Of a stretch of 64,000 nt of DNA, positions 42,905-54,928 are shown piece by piece. A program made the translations under genes and the position numbers. The stretch is from Muricea muricata (lineage: Eukaryota > Cnidaria > Anthozoa > Malacalcyonacea > Plexauridae), in NCBI GenBank assembly GCA_963855995.1, contig OY979729.1, positions 7,210,115-7,274,114 of the forward strand, given 5' to 3'. The notes under the pieces were generated by a model, which did no database searches, was not told the DNA's origin, and saw only the letters and a program-made list of their open reading frames with translations. Within the stretch, counting starts at the first letter, position 1. Each line of letters opens with the position of its first letter.

Positions 42905-44640
42905 TTAAATAATAATAATAATTTTATTGAAAACTCGATAAGATATGTACATATTTTTAAAAAGGTATCTTTAGTTAGTCCATACTATTAAAATTGTCTG
43001 ATTCATTGTCAACTTTATCATTTTGTCATTTATGTTAAAAATATTTAAAAAAAAACACACACACACATCCTTAGAAATTCTTAGAATCAAAGGATAGCAT
43101 CTAAAGTATTCTTGCCACTTCTGTCTCTATCTCAATGTCAATTTCCTTCATATTACATTTTTTATTTTTCAGTCGTCTTGTGCCTCTAAGGCATAAAAGA
43201 GCAGATCTAATTATGGAGAACGAAATTTTCGCTCTTATCCATGCTATTGTCTTTGAATACTTTTCTCCTTGTTTCATGGCAATCAATTCTGCTAGTCGAC
43301 TGTGGTACTTTTTACATTCTTCTCCCATTCCACCAGTGGTTGTAAAAACTAGCGGAGTAAATGTTCCTTGTTCTATATCTGTTACACGTTGATTGTACAT
43401 TCGTTTCTTCTCATTTTCGTGCATACGGTAAATTTGCTTTGGGGTTAACTCTTGGTACGATTCCGCATTTGGGTGACATACCCGGATATCAAAGAATGCA
43501 GATCTTTGTCTTTCCCAAAAGCCTCGTGCATGGACATCTAGTCTGGCTTCTTGTGATGTATTTGAGCCAGAGTTTAAAATTTCACCCCTTACGTCCTGCA
43601 GTGCTGGCTCGATCTCAACATCGTTGCAGACAACATTCAAGAGGTCTGCCTCCAGATCGCGTAATTCATTGTGGCGTTGAATAATAAAACCACCTTGCTT
43701 ACATATCATCGCATGGTCAATGTTAAAAAAATCTCCACAAGCACATCTTGTTGGGTTATCTTTGATAGGCCAATTATATCTCAGCTTTAAAGCATCTCTA
43801 AATTCCCGTTTATTTAAAGTGAAGTCCATTTCAGACATTGGGATGACTGTCAACCAAGAGGAGGCTCCTTTCTCTGATGCAAGTTCTATCATTCGCTTCA
43901 TCTTTGGTGATGCATTTTCAACGACAGATTCTACTCTCTCACTTAAAACACCGCTCTTTTCTTTCCGTACATCTTGCTTTAAAACTTGTATTTCTGAATC
44001 ATCAGGAATTTCATGCATTTGTAATTCAATCCGTTTTACCAATGGCGCTGTTATCTTTCTCGACGCTTGATACTCCAACTGTGCTTCGTTGCATGGATTT
44101 GCTACTCCAATACCACCTTTTCTAACTGGTAGGGCTAGAATTTCTCTTTCGATTGGGGAACAATTGTGTTCGAGTAGAGCTGGCAGAAAAACATTTGCAA
44201 TTGCATCTTCTAATGGTTTCAATAGATCTTGGATATCAGGTAGTGTTCGATAATAATACGTCCATCGATGTTTCAGCCCAAAGGTATAGACTGCATAACT
44301 TGCTTGAGGCTGTGTCGTTGCAAATTCAGCTAGCTTAAATATCTCGCTTACCCATCCATCCACTTTTTCATTGACATATTCCGACAAGTAAGATCTTGAT
44401 CCAACTACTGCTCCAAGGTGTTTCTTCCCCTCCTTTGTGATATTTATATCTGTATCCTTAAACTTTTCCCTTACAATTTCTTCTTTCTCCGGTTTTGTTA
44501 TCAACCAACACTTGTCATCTTTAGGGCTATAACCATAGTCAGGACCATCTGCTCTCGATGTATCCCACCAACTCAGTTTAAACGCTTGCTTTGTAAGTAA
44601 AAAGACACCAAAAGCCGCATAAATTATAGCGTGACGTCAT
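42905..44640 (-). mobile_element. 5'-truncated R2-type non-LTR retrotransposon
   Basis: Contains the long pol fragment below. On the minus strand its 3' end is AATAAAATTATTATTATTATT-like (42,908-42,930), a signal plus short ATT tail. The 5' end lies inside the thumb region near 44,630. Confidence 0.75.
43101..44631 (-). CDS. R2-type pol C-terminus: RT thumb, zinc knuckle and nuclease
   Basis: The frame is open from about 44,631; the first ATG is at 44,504 (467 aa from there). N-terminal text includes SWWD and GPDYGY before the ATG, then [15 protein letters not shown] and [14 protein letters not shown], a region found after the RT palm in these proteins. A C-x1-C-x7-H-x4-C knuckle lies at residues 254-268 ([15 protein letters not shown]). 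RLD (321-323) and FFDIRV (337-342) match the restriction-like nuclease of R2-type elements. The RT catalytic box is missing through 5' truncation. About 500 codons without a stop suggest recent insertion. Clade is not certain. Confidence 0.8.
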
Positions 44641-44828
44641 ATCTTGTTTCAATATACGACAAATGACTCATCATGTCGTATATTTGTTTTCAACCCTAAA
44701 TTTGGGCAACTACCAAGCGGATATGACGATTTCACCTTTAGCTTTTAACCAATCAAAACTCCTAAAATATTTCAATAAATAATAAAACTTATTATCTATG
44801 TTGGTCAGCGTTTATGCAAAAATATGGT

Positions 44829-44990
44829 TCTTCATCGTCACGTGTGTATTGTGTTTTTGCCAAATCCACCAATACCAACTCTTAGATTACCCTGTTGTTC
44901 AAGTCGCGGATGGCTAACTTTCCTAAAACGTTGTTATTTTTTAAGTAGGTAAAAATACAATACGCACGTGATGAAGAAGGAACTTATTTC
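44829..44990. mobile_element. ~160-bp MITE
   Basis: Inverted ends GTTCTTCATCGTCACGTGTG..TATTGTGTTTTTGCC and GGTAAAAATACAATACGCAC..GTGATGAAGAAGGAAC. Non-coding. Confidence 0.8.
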
Positions 44991-45094
44991 TGTGAAAACA
45001 AAAACAAAAACGACTTATATTGTAGTTTTAAATGAGTTTCCAAATCATCTAGCTCTATTAACTACGCTTTGCTCTTCACCCAGAATTTATATCA

Positions 45095-46072
45095 TATAAA
45101 TTCCCGAGGACGCGCGGCATCTGAGGAATAAATCTGACTTTCGAGGCATTTACAGTCGATTTCAGCTAACTTTTCACGGGGCTGCAATACTCCGAACTTC
45201 GTTGTGAAGTTCGCAAGTTCGCCGCGATGTTCAAAAGTTTATTTCAGAATTCGCAAGTCTGTTTGTAAACTAAGCATTCGATTGGCATATGGTGCGGAAA
45301 AGACGAAGTCGGAGTACGGAGTCATGTTTTAAAGCGATATTTTATCAGACTCCGTCTTTTCCACTTTATGGGGCATAAAGTGGAAAAGACGGAGTCTCGT
45401 TCTAAAATAGTCACCAAATCACAGAAATCGCTTCTTAAAAAAAGTAACAGAATAGAAATTCGCTCCTTTCTCCGTTCAGACATTAATAAACTTGATTGTA
45501 AACGATTTCCACACGTTTATTATCCGATTTTATCAGACTCCGTCTTTTCCACTTTATGCCCATAAAGTGGAGAAGACGGAGTCTCATAATAAACGTGCAG
45601 AAACCGTTTAAAACCAAGTCTATCAATGTCTAAACGGAGAAAGGAGTGCATTTCTATTCTGTTACTTTCGTTAAGAAGCGATTGCCGTGATTTTGTGATT
45701 ATTTTAGAGCGGAAAAGACGGAGTCTGATAAAATATCGCTTTAAAACATGACTCCGTACTCCGACTTCATACTCCGACTCCGTCTTTTCCACCATGCCCA
45801 TTCCATTGACTTCTTTGAGTTCAGAGGCCAAGCACAACCTTTGATTACAAACCGGCTTCCGAATTCTGAAGTGAAATTTTCAACTTTACAACGAACTTAC
45901 GAAAACAAAGTTACCTGAAATCGACGATAACTAGCAACAACGATAACAAACAATTTAAGTCGAGATTCTTTGAGATTTTTCAACCAATTTGATCTAATAT
46001 TTATTCAAGGTTTTATCTGAGATTAAATCCGCGGTATATCAAAGAAAACCGACCCAAAAATAAATTAAGTAT
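45095..46072. mobile_element. Composite of the hairpin MITE family carrying a large palindrome
   Basis: The right end (45,945-46,072: AATTTAAGTCGAGATTC to ACCGACCCAAAAATAAATTA) matches the family at 32.4 and 53.8 kb. CCGAGGACGCGCGGC and CTGACTTTCGAGG near 45,100-45,150 match its other end. The ~800 bp between is palindromic and absent from the other copies. Confidence 0.65.
45295..45793. repeat. ~500-bp palindrome with nested hairpins
   Basis: The two halves are inverted copies around 45,560/45,561 (CCACTTTATGCC / CATAAAGTGG). GACTCCGTCTTTTCC and its complement occur at each end, in the centre, and in a third hairpin at 45,350-45,396 that only the left half has. Minor frames across it are not genes. 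Confidence 0.88.
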
Positions 46073-47164
46073 GGTAACCCCCTGATAACTCCAGCCTCCC
46101 GGTGAAACAAAAAAAGTTTGCCAAAGGTAATATATTAATGTGACACACCTTCTAAACTGCCTTTCATAACAACAATAGCATTAATTTTTGGGTTATCATA
46201 ACGCTAGAAAACAAAAAAATATAACATTTTTGCAACACAAAGATTAAACTGAACGAGAAATGAGCATTTAACTGTATGCTGACCTAAATTAAAACATCTG
46301 AGATAAAGAACAATTATGTACTATTTAATATACGCGTACGAGTGCTTTATCAGATGAATTATTTGATTTAGCAGGAATTGCGAATATATTAAATGGCTTG
46401 AAAACGATCTCTTCTATACCCATCTTGTCAATTTGCTTGTGAAAGAATTTTTAATATATAGATGCTAACAGTATAAGCCGAGAAAATCGAGGCAAAAATT
46501 TTGTGAAAATACACACGTGCTTTATCACATATAAAGACTCCTTCACGTCCATGATTTTCTTTGTGTTTTGCTCATGCATTATTAATGTTTTTTTACATTA
46601 CCTCAACAAATTCCACATGCAAGTTTCCAGGAAAGCGAATTAGTTCCATACCGACCAAAATCTGTCCTTTATTCACTGTAAATGGTATATCTTATCATGC
46701 GCGACACCTTTACCCACTTTGTCGTAAATATCCAACTGCTGCACTACTATAACACTGTTTACATTCACATCAAACACCTAAATGGAAAAAATGAGATATT
46801 ATTTTTATTGCATATTTCACACAAAGTATTGTTTGATGTGGTTAGTTTTCCCGTTTATTACGTACTTATTTTTAGGCAAGTAAAATCACTGATCCAAATC
46901 TTTATTTGAAAAAAATGCTTTGATCAGTTTTTGTACCCAGCCTGTGATGGCGGCAGAGGCTCAGGGTGCCAAATGCATCTTGGGTATACAATCACAGCCA
47001 ATGATTGTACAGTTTGGCTGAAGTGCTTTAAATTAGCTTATATATAGGCTGTTCCAAAAAAAATTAAAACATTAAATATATAATTATTTATTCCATTTGA
47101 AATAGTAAAGATGCTGGCCATGCTGGATGGTATGCTGTAGTTAACACGCTAGATTCGCAGCATA
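46073..47164. other. 1.1-kb stretch without supported genes
   Basis: AT-rich with no recognised feature. Confidence 0.5.
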
Positions 47165-47510
47165 TAACCTAGAATGTAAAAACGAAACCAATGAAATGAA
47201 ATGACCAAAAAGGAACAACTAAAACGATGCAATAAAACAACTTGTTATTGATATATTATTTATGTGTTTGCCTCATTCTTGTAAAAAACCCTACCAAAAT
47301 ATAACCCCCCCCCCCCCCCCATCAAAGCATATACTATCAAAGTATAATATATGCTTTGATAGGGGTGTTTTGCAAGAACGAGGCAAATATATACAAACAT
47401 AACACGTGACATGTTATTGCACCTTCATTAGTTTTGTTTCAGTCATCTTGTTTTAGTCATTTCCTTTTAGTCGTTTCATTTCGAGGTTTCGGGTTTTATT
47501 AGATGCCTTG
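47165..47510. mobile_element. Foldback repeat with C-run
   Basis: The left side (AACGAAACCAATGAAATGAA, then GTGTTTGCCTCATTCTTG) is mirrored on the right (CAAGAACGAGGCAAATAT, then CATTTCGAGGTTTCGGG). The centre holds a 17-base C-run and a TATACTATCAAAG..CTTTGATA pair. A half copy is at 42,230-42,450. Confidence 0.75.
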
Positions 47511-48440
47511 ATTCACACATATAAACTCCCAGTACCTAATTATCAGTCATATACGTGCAACAAGGGGTGTTTGAGAAATATCATTTTCTCAACACACTAA
47601 TAAATTTCTTCCCATTCTTTGTCAATTTCTTGCTGTTCACCCTCCGCCATTTTGTGTTTACATAATATTCAAAAGTCGTCAAATTTCCTGCCGGGCGACT
47701 CAAAGTCGAATCTCCCCGGGGATTTAGGCAAATACCATGCCTCAGGGAAAAAATACTATTAGAACATCTCGATTGGAAGAGCTAAATATGAGCAATACCT
47801 TTAATTTTGGCCCTTGGAAACAGACCTCACTAGATTTGAGCACCAAAACATAATCACCGACCTCTTTGATTGGAATAGAATATCGTAAGCAAAATTTGAA
47901 AAAATGATACCGTTCAAGACTGAATCACAGTTATTACTAACCTAAAATGTCATCCATGTACAACCGCCCACCCCCGTGTATAACCCAGTAAACCCATCCC
48001 CGTGTATAACCCAGTAAACCCATCCACGTGTATTAGAAAAAATGCTGGCGAACTTGTATAAGCCCAAGGCTTATAGTAGGGGGGGGGGGGGTGTTTTTCG
48101 TGGCCGCTGTCCGCAATTCCATGTCCGTACATCCGCGTTTTCCACCAGCGTCAAGCGTGTAAACACAGAGTATACTCTGTGGCAAGTCTGTGGTGTAACT
48201 GTGGTAAAAACTGTAAAAGTATACATTTTGCTCGATTTAGTGATTGTGCTGCGATTGTTACAGGAGCTTGTCAGGGGATAGGTGAAGGAATACTGTATGT
48301 TTTACGTCGAAAGAACGAGAAGGTATGTTCAAATTAGTATTATGTATTAAATGGAACTGATCTTTATTCTGTAATAATTTAATTGTTGGCTGTATTAACT
48401 ATCTGATAGTTAATCTTGTTATTTTTCATGACTTCCTGCA
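47511..48440. other. Stretch without supported genes
   Basis: GTGTATAACCCAGTAAACCC is repeated at 47,973-48,020 and a G-run lies at 48,078-48,090. No gene seen. Confidence 0.5.
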
Positions 48441-48985
48441 TGGTCCTAACCAACAGAGGGGCAGCAAATTCAACAGTCAATTGTATGAATGTCACAAGAA
48501 GCAGAAGTCGAATTTTAGCGAATGCCACAAAGTAAAAGAAGTTTCCAATGGACCTGGAAATGACCTCCTAATCCCAACATCTAACCAGTCCAGATTCCTG
48601 AGCCAGATCCAACACCTGACTAAGTGTATGTATTTGGTGACTCAGTGACTAAGCACATTTACTCATTGAAGATATTCATAGCTGCTGGATTGAAGTCAAA
48701 TTCTTTATCATATCCTGGAGCTTAAGATCAGTCAAAGAAATGATAAGCTGAACTAAGAATTGCCAACTGGAAAGAAGAAAGCAGATAATGTCACAGTCTC
48801 TGGAGTAATAATAAGGTATGACAACAAGGTGTTGCATGAATAAAGAGTGAAACAATTCATGATTTATTCAAATTACTTATATAAATAATGACAATACAGA
48901 TAGCCTCAATAGATCCCTTCTTCACTTGAACAAACATGGTGTTAGGATGCTTGGAGTCACTTTTTGTAGTCCGATAAGGTAACAA
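48441..48985 (+). pseudogene. ORF1 relic, possibly SGNH-esterase type
   Basis: Frame-shifted pieces read MNVTRSRSRILANATK, FGDSVTKHIYSLKIF, NVTVSGVIIRYDNKV and SLLHLNKHGVRMLG. A GDS box near the start and an H-L-N block near the end are the N- and C-terminal motifs of SGNH hydrolases, and some CR1-type ORF1 proteins carry such a domain. The assignment rests on these two short motifs only. Confidence 0.4.
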
Positions 48986-49189
48986 TAGGAATGTATATAA
49001 TACCAATATTCATGTAAGTTTTTGGAAAACAAAGACACATTGATCATCCAAGTCATTCTATAGGGTGGACGAACCTCTCACACACCCAGTACATGCAACA
49101 GAAATATAAACAATTTAGTTGGCAAAAACACAAGTAGTAATTTTTCAGAAATTATCAAGTCCTTTCCCAAAGAGAGGGGGTTTAAAATG

Positions 49190-49500
49190 GCATCAATAAA
49201 TGTAGTGAGCTAACCAAAAAACTTTGATGAAATTAATATTTCAATGTCTAATAAAATGCTTGATTTGTTTGCCCTAAATGAAACTAGGCTTGATTCCACT
49301 GGTGCAGATAGTATGATAAGTATTGATGGCTATGATCTAATTAGAAAACTTTAAGATAGAGCAAGAACAGGTGGTGGTGTCTGTATTCATCTAAGAGACA
49401 GCCATAAACTATATATACCATTAGAGAGGATATCGTTTGCCTGATCTTGAAGCTATTTGTATAGAAATTAACAAACCACATATCCAACCTTTTTCATTGT
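49190..49500 (+). pseudogene. AP-type endonuclease relic
   Basis: MLDLFALNETRLDSTGADS and IDGYDLIRK followed by TGGGVCIHLRDS are the N-terminal blocks of CR1/jockey endonucleases; NET corresponds to the catalytic Glu box. Stops interrupt the frame after LERIS. Confidence 0.75.
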
Positions 49501-49629
49501 TATTTCTGTTGACAGACCATAGCTTTAATTTGAACTTTACCAATTATCACAATTAATAAATGAGGCCACTCAAATAACAATGATCTCTTCAACTTTAATT
49601 CACCATGTTATTACAAATAAACCAGAAAA

Positions 49630-50420
49630 CATATCTAAATCCAGTGTAATCCATATCTAAATTATTCCAGTCGTCAAAATGTTGAAAATATCTCTGAAAT
49701 AAGGAATGTGAAGAATTTTTGCGAAAATGCATTTTGCAATGATTTGTCTCATCAACTATGGGATAATGTTTATTTCTTTGGAGAAAATCCTAATGACATG
49801 TTTGGTATGTTCAAGGAGCCATTCCATGAAGTCCGGGATAAGCATGCTCCACTACAAAAGAAAAAACACACAAATCTAAAAAATCTCCATGGGTAATGAA
49901 TAACATAAAAACCATAATTTATACCAGAGAAAGCAATAATTACTAAACAAGAAAATGATAATGGGTGAACTACAAAACAATAAGAAATCAAACAAACATG
50001 CAGTCAAAAGAAGCAAAACCCGACTACTACTCAAATAAAATCACCAACACAAGGCACAATCCTAAAAATGCATGGAAAGCCAATAACTACTCACTCGGAA
50101 AAGAGAGTAAACAATGAATTGCTTGAGTACAAAACTTGAAGAACTCCTAACGAGATTACTGAAGGGTTTAACTACTTTTCTGAAATTGGACCAAATTTCG
50201 CTAAGGATTAGTTCCAATTCAAACTTCAAACAATACCTAAAGAGCAGCAATTCTGAGTTCACTGCATGTCATCCAATTAGCGTTTATAATGTCTATCGCT
50301 TACTATGTGAATTACCAAGCTCAAAGGTATCAGCCTTGACCAAATCTCAAGCAAAATTATCAAGATTACAGCACCAATATTTTCAAATCCACTTACTTAC
50401 ATATTCAGCTAGTCCATGAC
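49630..50420 (+). pseudogene. Linker between endonuclease and reverse transcriptase
   Basis: NPNDMFGMFKEPFHEVRDKH (within 49,708-49,896) followed by APLQKKK is the usual WxxLxxxxxxVxDKHAP-type block. KAWKANNY- and SKLEELL-type pieces lead toward the RT start. Several frame breaks. Confidence 0.65.
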
Positions 50421-51579
50421 TCAAGGCATCGAGTTGGAGTGGTACAAATTTGTAAAGCAAACATTAAAGCAAGAAACAAAGCAAGTTTCGAATGCTGCAG
50501 CTTTTTAAACAAAGTCCATGATTGCATGGCTACTAAACAAAGTCGATCATGTGCTGAGTCAAAAACCTGCTTGTGAATCCGTCGTCGATAGTAGAAACTT
50601 GATAGTGTTGTCCTACACTCTTTCAATTCAAGTGTCAATTCGGAAAAATGTCCTTCGGCAAAGAGTCTTTTGGCAAAATGTCCAGGCAATGCTTTGAACA
50701 CTATGCTACTAGTTATCAACATCATTGATTCGTGGATAAACAAAGTTATGCGTGTATCACTTTATCACTAAGTGCTCCCTGGAAGTGAACTTCGCTAGCC
50801 ATTAAATTTGATACACATAGAAGATATAACATCTTCCTCAAGCTTTAGTTAACGTTGTCACGGTAGAGGTCAAAGACAATGCGACACCAAAAAGGAAGGG
50901 AAAGGTAACATTAACCTCTAGGACCGACATTAACTGATTTGTGTTAAAGTTATCGACTGAACCAGGTGGATAGAGATTAAGATTGTCTATTAAGAGTGAT
51001 AGAGAAGAGAGATTAAGGTGTGTATTATGTGTATTAATTTTGCTCTGCACTTGGATAAATAGCAACCTAAAACGACAAGTGTGATTGGTCTTATAAAACA
51101 AAAGTCATCATTGTTTATGATCCGTCCTTTAGAAAAACAGTTTCTATAGTTTATTGTCTTTCATTGTTAAAACCAACCACTATATAAGCTTGTTAGTACA
51201 GGTTGGTTGTGAACCCTGCACCCGGATCCAAACTAGAAAGGGAAAGACTGGGCATCTAAATGTTAATTTAATGTTTAGGTTCCGGCAAGGAAGAACGTTC
51301 GCTCCCAGTATCTTTCACGTGTTATCGGAGCGTCAAAATCACCCAGCAGATAATTCGAAGTCATACCGAAGACGCCGGGACCATCCGAACCACAGGAGCC
51401 GATTCCCGAACCTATGGACTCACTAACTGTACTAATTTTGATCTCGATACCGATCTGAAATTGGATGAAGGAGAGATATGGAAAAGAAGAACAAGAAATG
51501 GAAATGAAGTCTAAAGTTACTGCGACTAAAGGTTCGAAGAAATGAAAGGGTTGGAATTTTTGTATAATATAACTGAAAT
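50421..51579. other. Stretch without supported genes
   Basis: Open frames on both strands (for example 50,405-50,743 minus and 51,154-51,426 plus) lack recognisable domains. May be intronic if the host gene at 52-55 kb extends upstream. Confidence 0.45.
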
Positions 51580-52085
51580 CTCTCACGTTCAAGAACATGT
51601 ACTACCTCTGTATGATCTAACCATGTTTAACTCAGCAGTGAGCTCCGGACCATATTAGATCACCTTACGGTAGCTCACGTTCAAGAACATGTACTACCTC
51701 TGTGTGATTTAACCATGCTTAACTTAGCGGTGAGTTCTGTACAACTTAAGATTACTTTAAGATAGCTCACGTTCAAGAACATGTACTACCTCTATATGAT
51801 CTAACCATGCTTAACTTAACAGTGAGTTCTGTACAACTTAAGATTGCTTTAAGACAGCTCACATTCAAGAACATGTACTACCTCTATATGATCTAACCAT
51901 GCTTAACTTAACAGTGAGTTCTGTACAACTTAAGATTGCTTTAAGACAGCTCACATTCAAGAACATGTACTACCTCTGTATGATCTAACCCTCTATATGA
52001 TCTAACCATGCTTAATTTAACAGTGAGTTCTGTACAACTTAAGATTACTTTAAGATAGCTCACATTCAAGAACATGTACTACCTG
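51580..52085. repeat. 92-bp tandem repeat, about 5.5 units
   Basis: CTCACGTTCAAGAACATGTA starts units at about 51,582, 51,673, 51,765, 51,857, 51,949 and 52,059. The fifth unit has a ~17-bp internal duplication (TATGATCTAACC). It ends 45 bp before a candidate exon. Confidence 0.93.
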
Positions 52086-52130
52086 TAAATATTCCAAACA
52101 TTGGTATCTCACAGACGTTTTTCTTTTTAG

Positions 52131-52274
52131 CAACAGATTTAAATCCGGAATCATCGCCAGATAATCTGTTCGATGTTCTATCATTGTGTAATGAAGAAAA
52201 TCATTCATGGCGGGCAATGCGTGCCCATACTGTTACTCTAAGACGACCTCTCTTTGCTTGCTGCATGTTATGAG
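52131..52274 (+). pseudogene. Candidate exon 1 of the spatacsin-like gene
   Basis: Preceded by the strong acceptor GACGTTTTTCTTTTTAG. Reads DLNPESSPDNLFDVLSLCNE and on through SWRAMRAHTVTLRRPLF, then a TGA just before GAG/GTAATG. An earlier donor would avoid the stop. Confidence 0.45.
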
Positions 52275-52894
52275 GTAATGATGAAATGTAGTATTCAACC
52301 ATACCATTACATAACTGCCTTTGTACTTTCTCGCTCCGATGATGATGTCTAAATTTATTTGTTTATTTATTTATTTTTACTTTCCTGTCAATTTGATAAT
52401 CCTCGAAGTACAAGAAACATGAACTAAGTGAACTGTAACCTTCACAAAAACTGCACCGATATGAGCCTCCCTCTTTTCTTTCTTCTCAAGAAATTAAGGA
52501 TTGCGTGTAGCTCTGCTTGATCTAAACTTCTATTATACAGTTATGACAGAACTGCCAAAGCTATCCGTTATTTATCCATTATGAACAGTTTACAACTGAT
52601 AAAACTATCCAGGAAAATAAAGTTTCGTCCTGTAGTAAACCTGGGTCAACGAGAGATAATCCTTACTGGACCTCTAGCAGGAACAGCTTAGAATTGATAG
52701 CTCTATCCACTACCCAGCATAAACAATTTACTTCAGGCAAACACGTTCACAGTTTGACCAAAGCTTTCTATTTATTTTATCCAGAATGTTCAACGTGTTC
52801 CGCATTGTACCTTGAGAAATGATTCTTCATGTCTTGGGTTTTATACCCAGGATAAATTGTGAACATAGAGATTACTTCATGGTTGGTGAGTGCG

Positions 52895-52998
52895 TACGAT
52901 TTTTATTCACGTGTTGTGAAGGATCGTTAAACGAACGAGTGAGCGCAGCGAACGAGTGAGTTTAGCGATCCTTCACAACGAGTGAATAATAAAAAGGA
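52895..52998. repeat. Hairpin element with GC-rich loop
   Basis: TTATTCACGTGTTGTGAAGG plus ATCGTTAAACG pairs with its mirror ending CCTTCACAACGAGTGAATAA, closing on GAACGAGTGAGCGCAGCGAA. Confidence 0.85.
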
Positions 52999-53432
52999 AA
53001 TTTTACAGTTTACCGTACCGTAGTCAGTACTCTAGGAATTACGAAATACATACGCCATCAAAACATATTATAAAAGAACGAGAAACTGATCACGTCATCG
53101 CACACTGACGTTGTTTGGGTACGGTAAAGTGTAAAGTACCCAGATACGGATATATCTTACTGACAAAAACAAATACTCAAGCAAAATATTAAAATGGAAT
53201 TTCTTACCATTTATTGCTTTGTTTTCTTGCTGAAAATGAAACCATGAGGTTTATTTCAAGTTAATGAGGCCACGAATGTCGTCGTTATGATTTTAGGTGG
53301 TTGTTTTATCAGTGAAATTGTCTTAAATCTCTCTTTTCCGTGAGTTAAAAAATACTTGTAAAATCAGACTCCATGTTTACACTAGCCTGCGAGCAGGTGT
53401 TGCACGTTCGGGTCAGCCAATCAGAACACTGA

Positions 53433-53521
53433 ACGATAAATTTTCACTGGTGAAAAAACATCGTTCGTCCAATCAAAGGCCGTGAACGATGATTTTTCAC
53501 CGAGTGAAATTTTATCGTTCT
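53433..53521. repeat. Inverted repeat pair around ~20 bp
   Basis: GAACGATAAATTTTCACTGG and the AAAAAACATCGTTC that follows pair with GAACGATGATTTTTCACC and AGTGAAATTTTATCGTTC. Related in style to the hairpin at 52,895 and possibly the other end of the same insertion. Confidence 0.8.
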
Positions 53522-53770
53522 TGATGCCGATTGGCTAATGCTAATTTGGAACGATTATTACGCACAGCCATATCGATGAATAAATCTCTATACTCATATA
53601 ATAAAATATTTATACCAGTAATGTTTTGTGTTGGTCTTTTTTCACATGACAGTATGTTGCTTCCTTTTATGCGCGTTTTTGCGAAGCATTTTCAATACAT
53701 ATGGATTTTGAAGCAGCTAACACACAACTTTCTGACTTTGTCGTGCAACATAAATCAGTATGTATGTTAG

Positions 53771-54052
53771 AGTTAAATACTGAGAAGGAGGGATGTATTT
53801 CATATGCAGCCCCCGAGGACGCGCAGCGTCCGAGGGCTGTATATGACGTACATCCGGACTTTATTTGCTTTTGGAGCTTCTAACTTGATTTATTTTTGGA
53901 GAGGTTTCTAACAGAGTCTTTGGACTTTAAACAATTTAAGTCGGGATTCGTCGAGATTTTTTCACAACTTTCATCTAATTATTTATTCAAGGTAAATAAC
54001 CTATATACCACCCGAGGTACATCAAAGAAAACCGACTCAAAAATAAATTAAG
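53771..54052. mobile_element. Hairpin MITE with GC-rich loop, inverted-orientation copy
   Basis: Reverse-orientation copy of 32,427-32,700, from GAGTTAAATACTGAGAAGG through the CCGAGGACGCGCAGCGTCCG loop to CAAAAATAAATTAAG. It lies in an intron of the spatacsin-like gene. Confidence 0.8.
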
Positions 54053-54331
54053 TGTATATATCATTTATAGCTCTATCTATTCTAGCTTCCTAGCTCTATA
54101 GGTTTGTGTATTCATTGTTTGTACACGAGTCGTTCTCTCTAGAAGTGGCAGTATTACTATAGGACAAACTTAAATTAAACTTCATTTATTTTTGAGTTCA
54201 TTTATTGAGTTGGGGAGATAACAGTAAGGGTCATCTGATACAGTGATATTACAGGAGGAAACCTAAACTAAATTAACTTTATTTATACTGGATAATTCGA
54301 TCAGTTCCTTGAATTTTCCTTTTGCCCGCAG

Positions 54332-54509
54332 GTTTCTGTAAATGACAGCTTGAAACGACAGATAATGAAAAGAGATGTATCTTGGTGTCAGAGACTGTCC
54401 ATTGGTGTTGTTCAGAACATGTTAAGCTCATGTCAAACCATGTACATGCAAGTTCATCTATGGAAGTTATTATGTGACAGTAAATTTGGATTTAGATTTA
54501 CCATCATGG
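54332..54509 (+). CDS. Candidate exon 2 of the spatacsin-like gene
   Basis: Acceptor TTTTCCTTTTGCCCGCAG, donor G/GTGAGTAA. Open in one frame for all 59 codons (SLKRQIMKRDVSWCQRLS, then LWKLLCDSKFGFRFTIM), and ends in phase 1. Confidence 0.55.
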
Positions 54510-54598
54510 GTGAGTAACTGTTGATATTACCATTATTGGAAACTGTGGAGTTTTGTATTTGTGTACCGGTGGTCCATTCATTCCAGAGGTCCAGTAAG

Positions 54599-54835
54599 GA
54601 TCATTGGTAAGGATGATACTGAACTACAGCTTTTCTGTGGTTCCTGATTTCAAAAAGCTTTACAAGATCTCTCAAGTTCTTGAAGAGGGTTCAGTATTTG
54701 CCCAGTGTTTAAATCTCATTTCAGACAAGACGGAAATATCGAGGATAATGGATGAGTTAATACAACACGAGCACTTCACGCACGCTAAGGAGTGTGCCGA
54801 TCTTGTGAGGATATCTAAGGATACTTTACTTGGAG
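54599..54835 (+). CDS. Candidate exon 3 of the spatacsin-like gene
   Basis: With an acceptor ending AGTAAG the phase fits exon 2. The frame reads VVPDFKKLYKISQVLEEG, then VFAQCLNLISDKTEISRIM and HAKECADLVRIS, up to a donor G/GTATAA. An alternative acceptor at 54,586 would hit a stop. Confidence 0.5.
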
Positions 54836-54928
54836 GTATAAAACAAACGTGTACAAAATGTTCACGTGAATCTCCAAACTACTCCACGCTATCTCTCATC
54901 ATGTGCATTGTTTTGTTTTGTTTTGAAG

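Larger units (their letters stand above)
48441..50420 (+). mobile_element. Decayed CR1-like retrotransposon, ORF1 to start of RT
   Basis: Plus strand gives an ORF1 relic (48,450-48,980), an endonuclease (49,190-49,500) and the pre-RT linker (49,630-50,400). Similarity stops in the linker/RT start near 50,410, so the 3' half is missing. Confidence 0.7.

Noticed and set aside
50405..50743. 112-aa minus-strand frame as a gene
   Set aside because: No domain, signal or splice context; it looks like chance or an unrecognised repeat.
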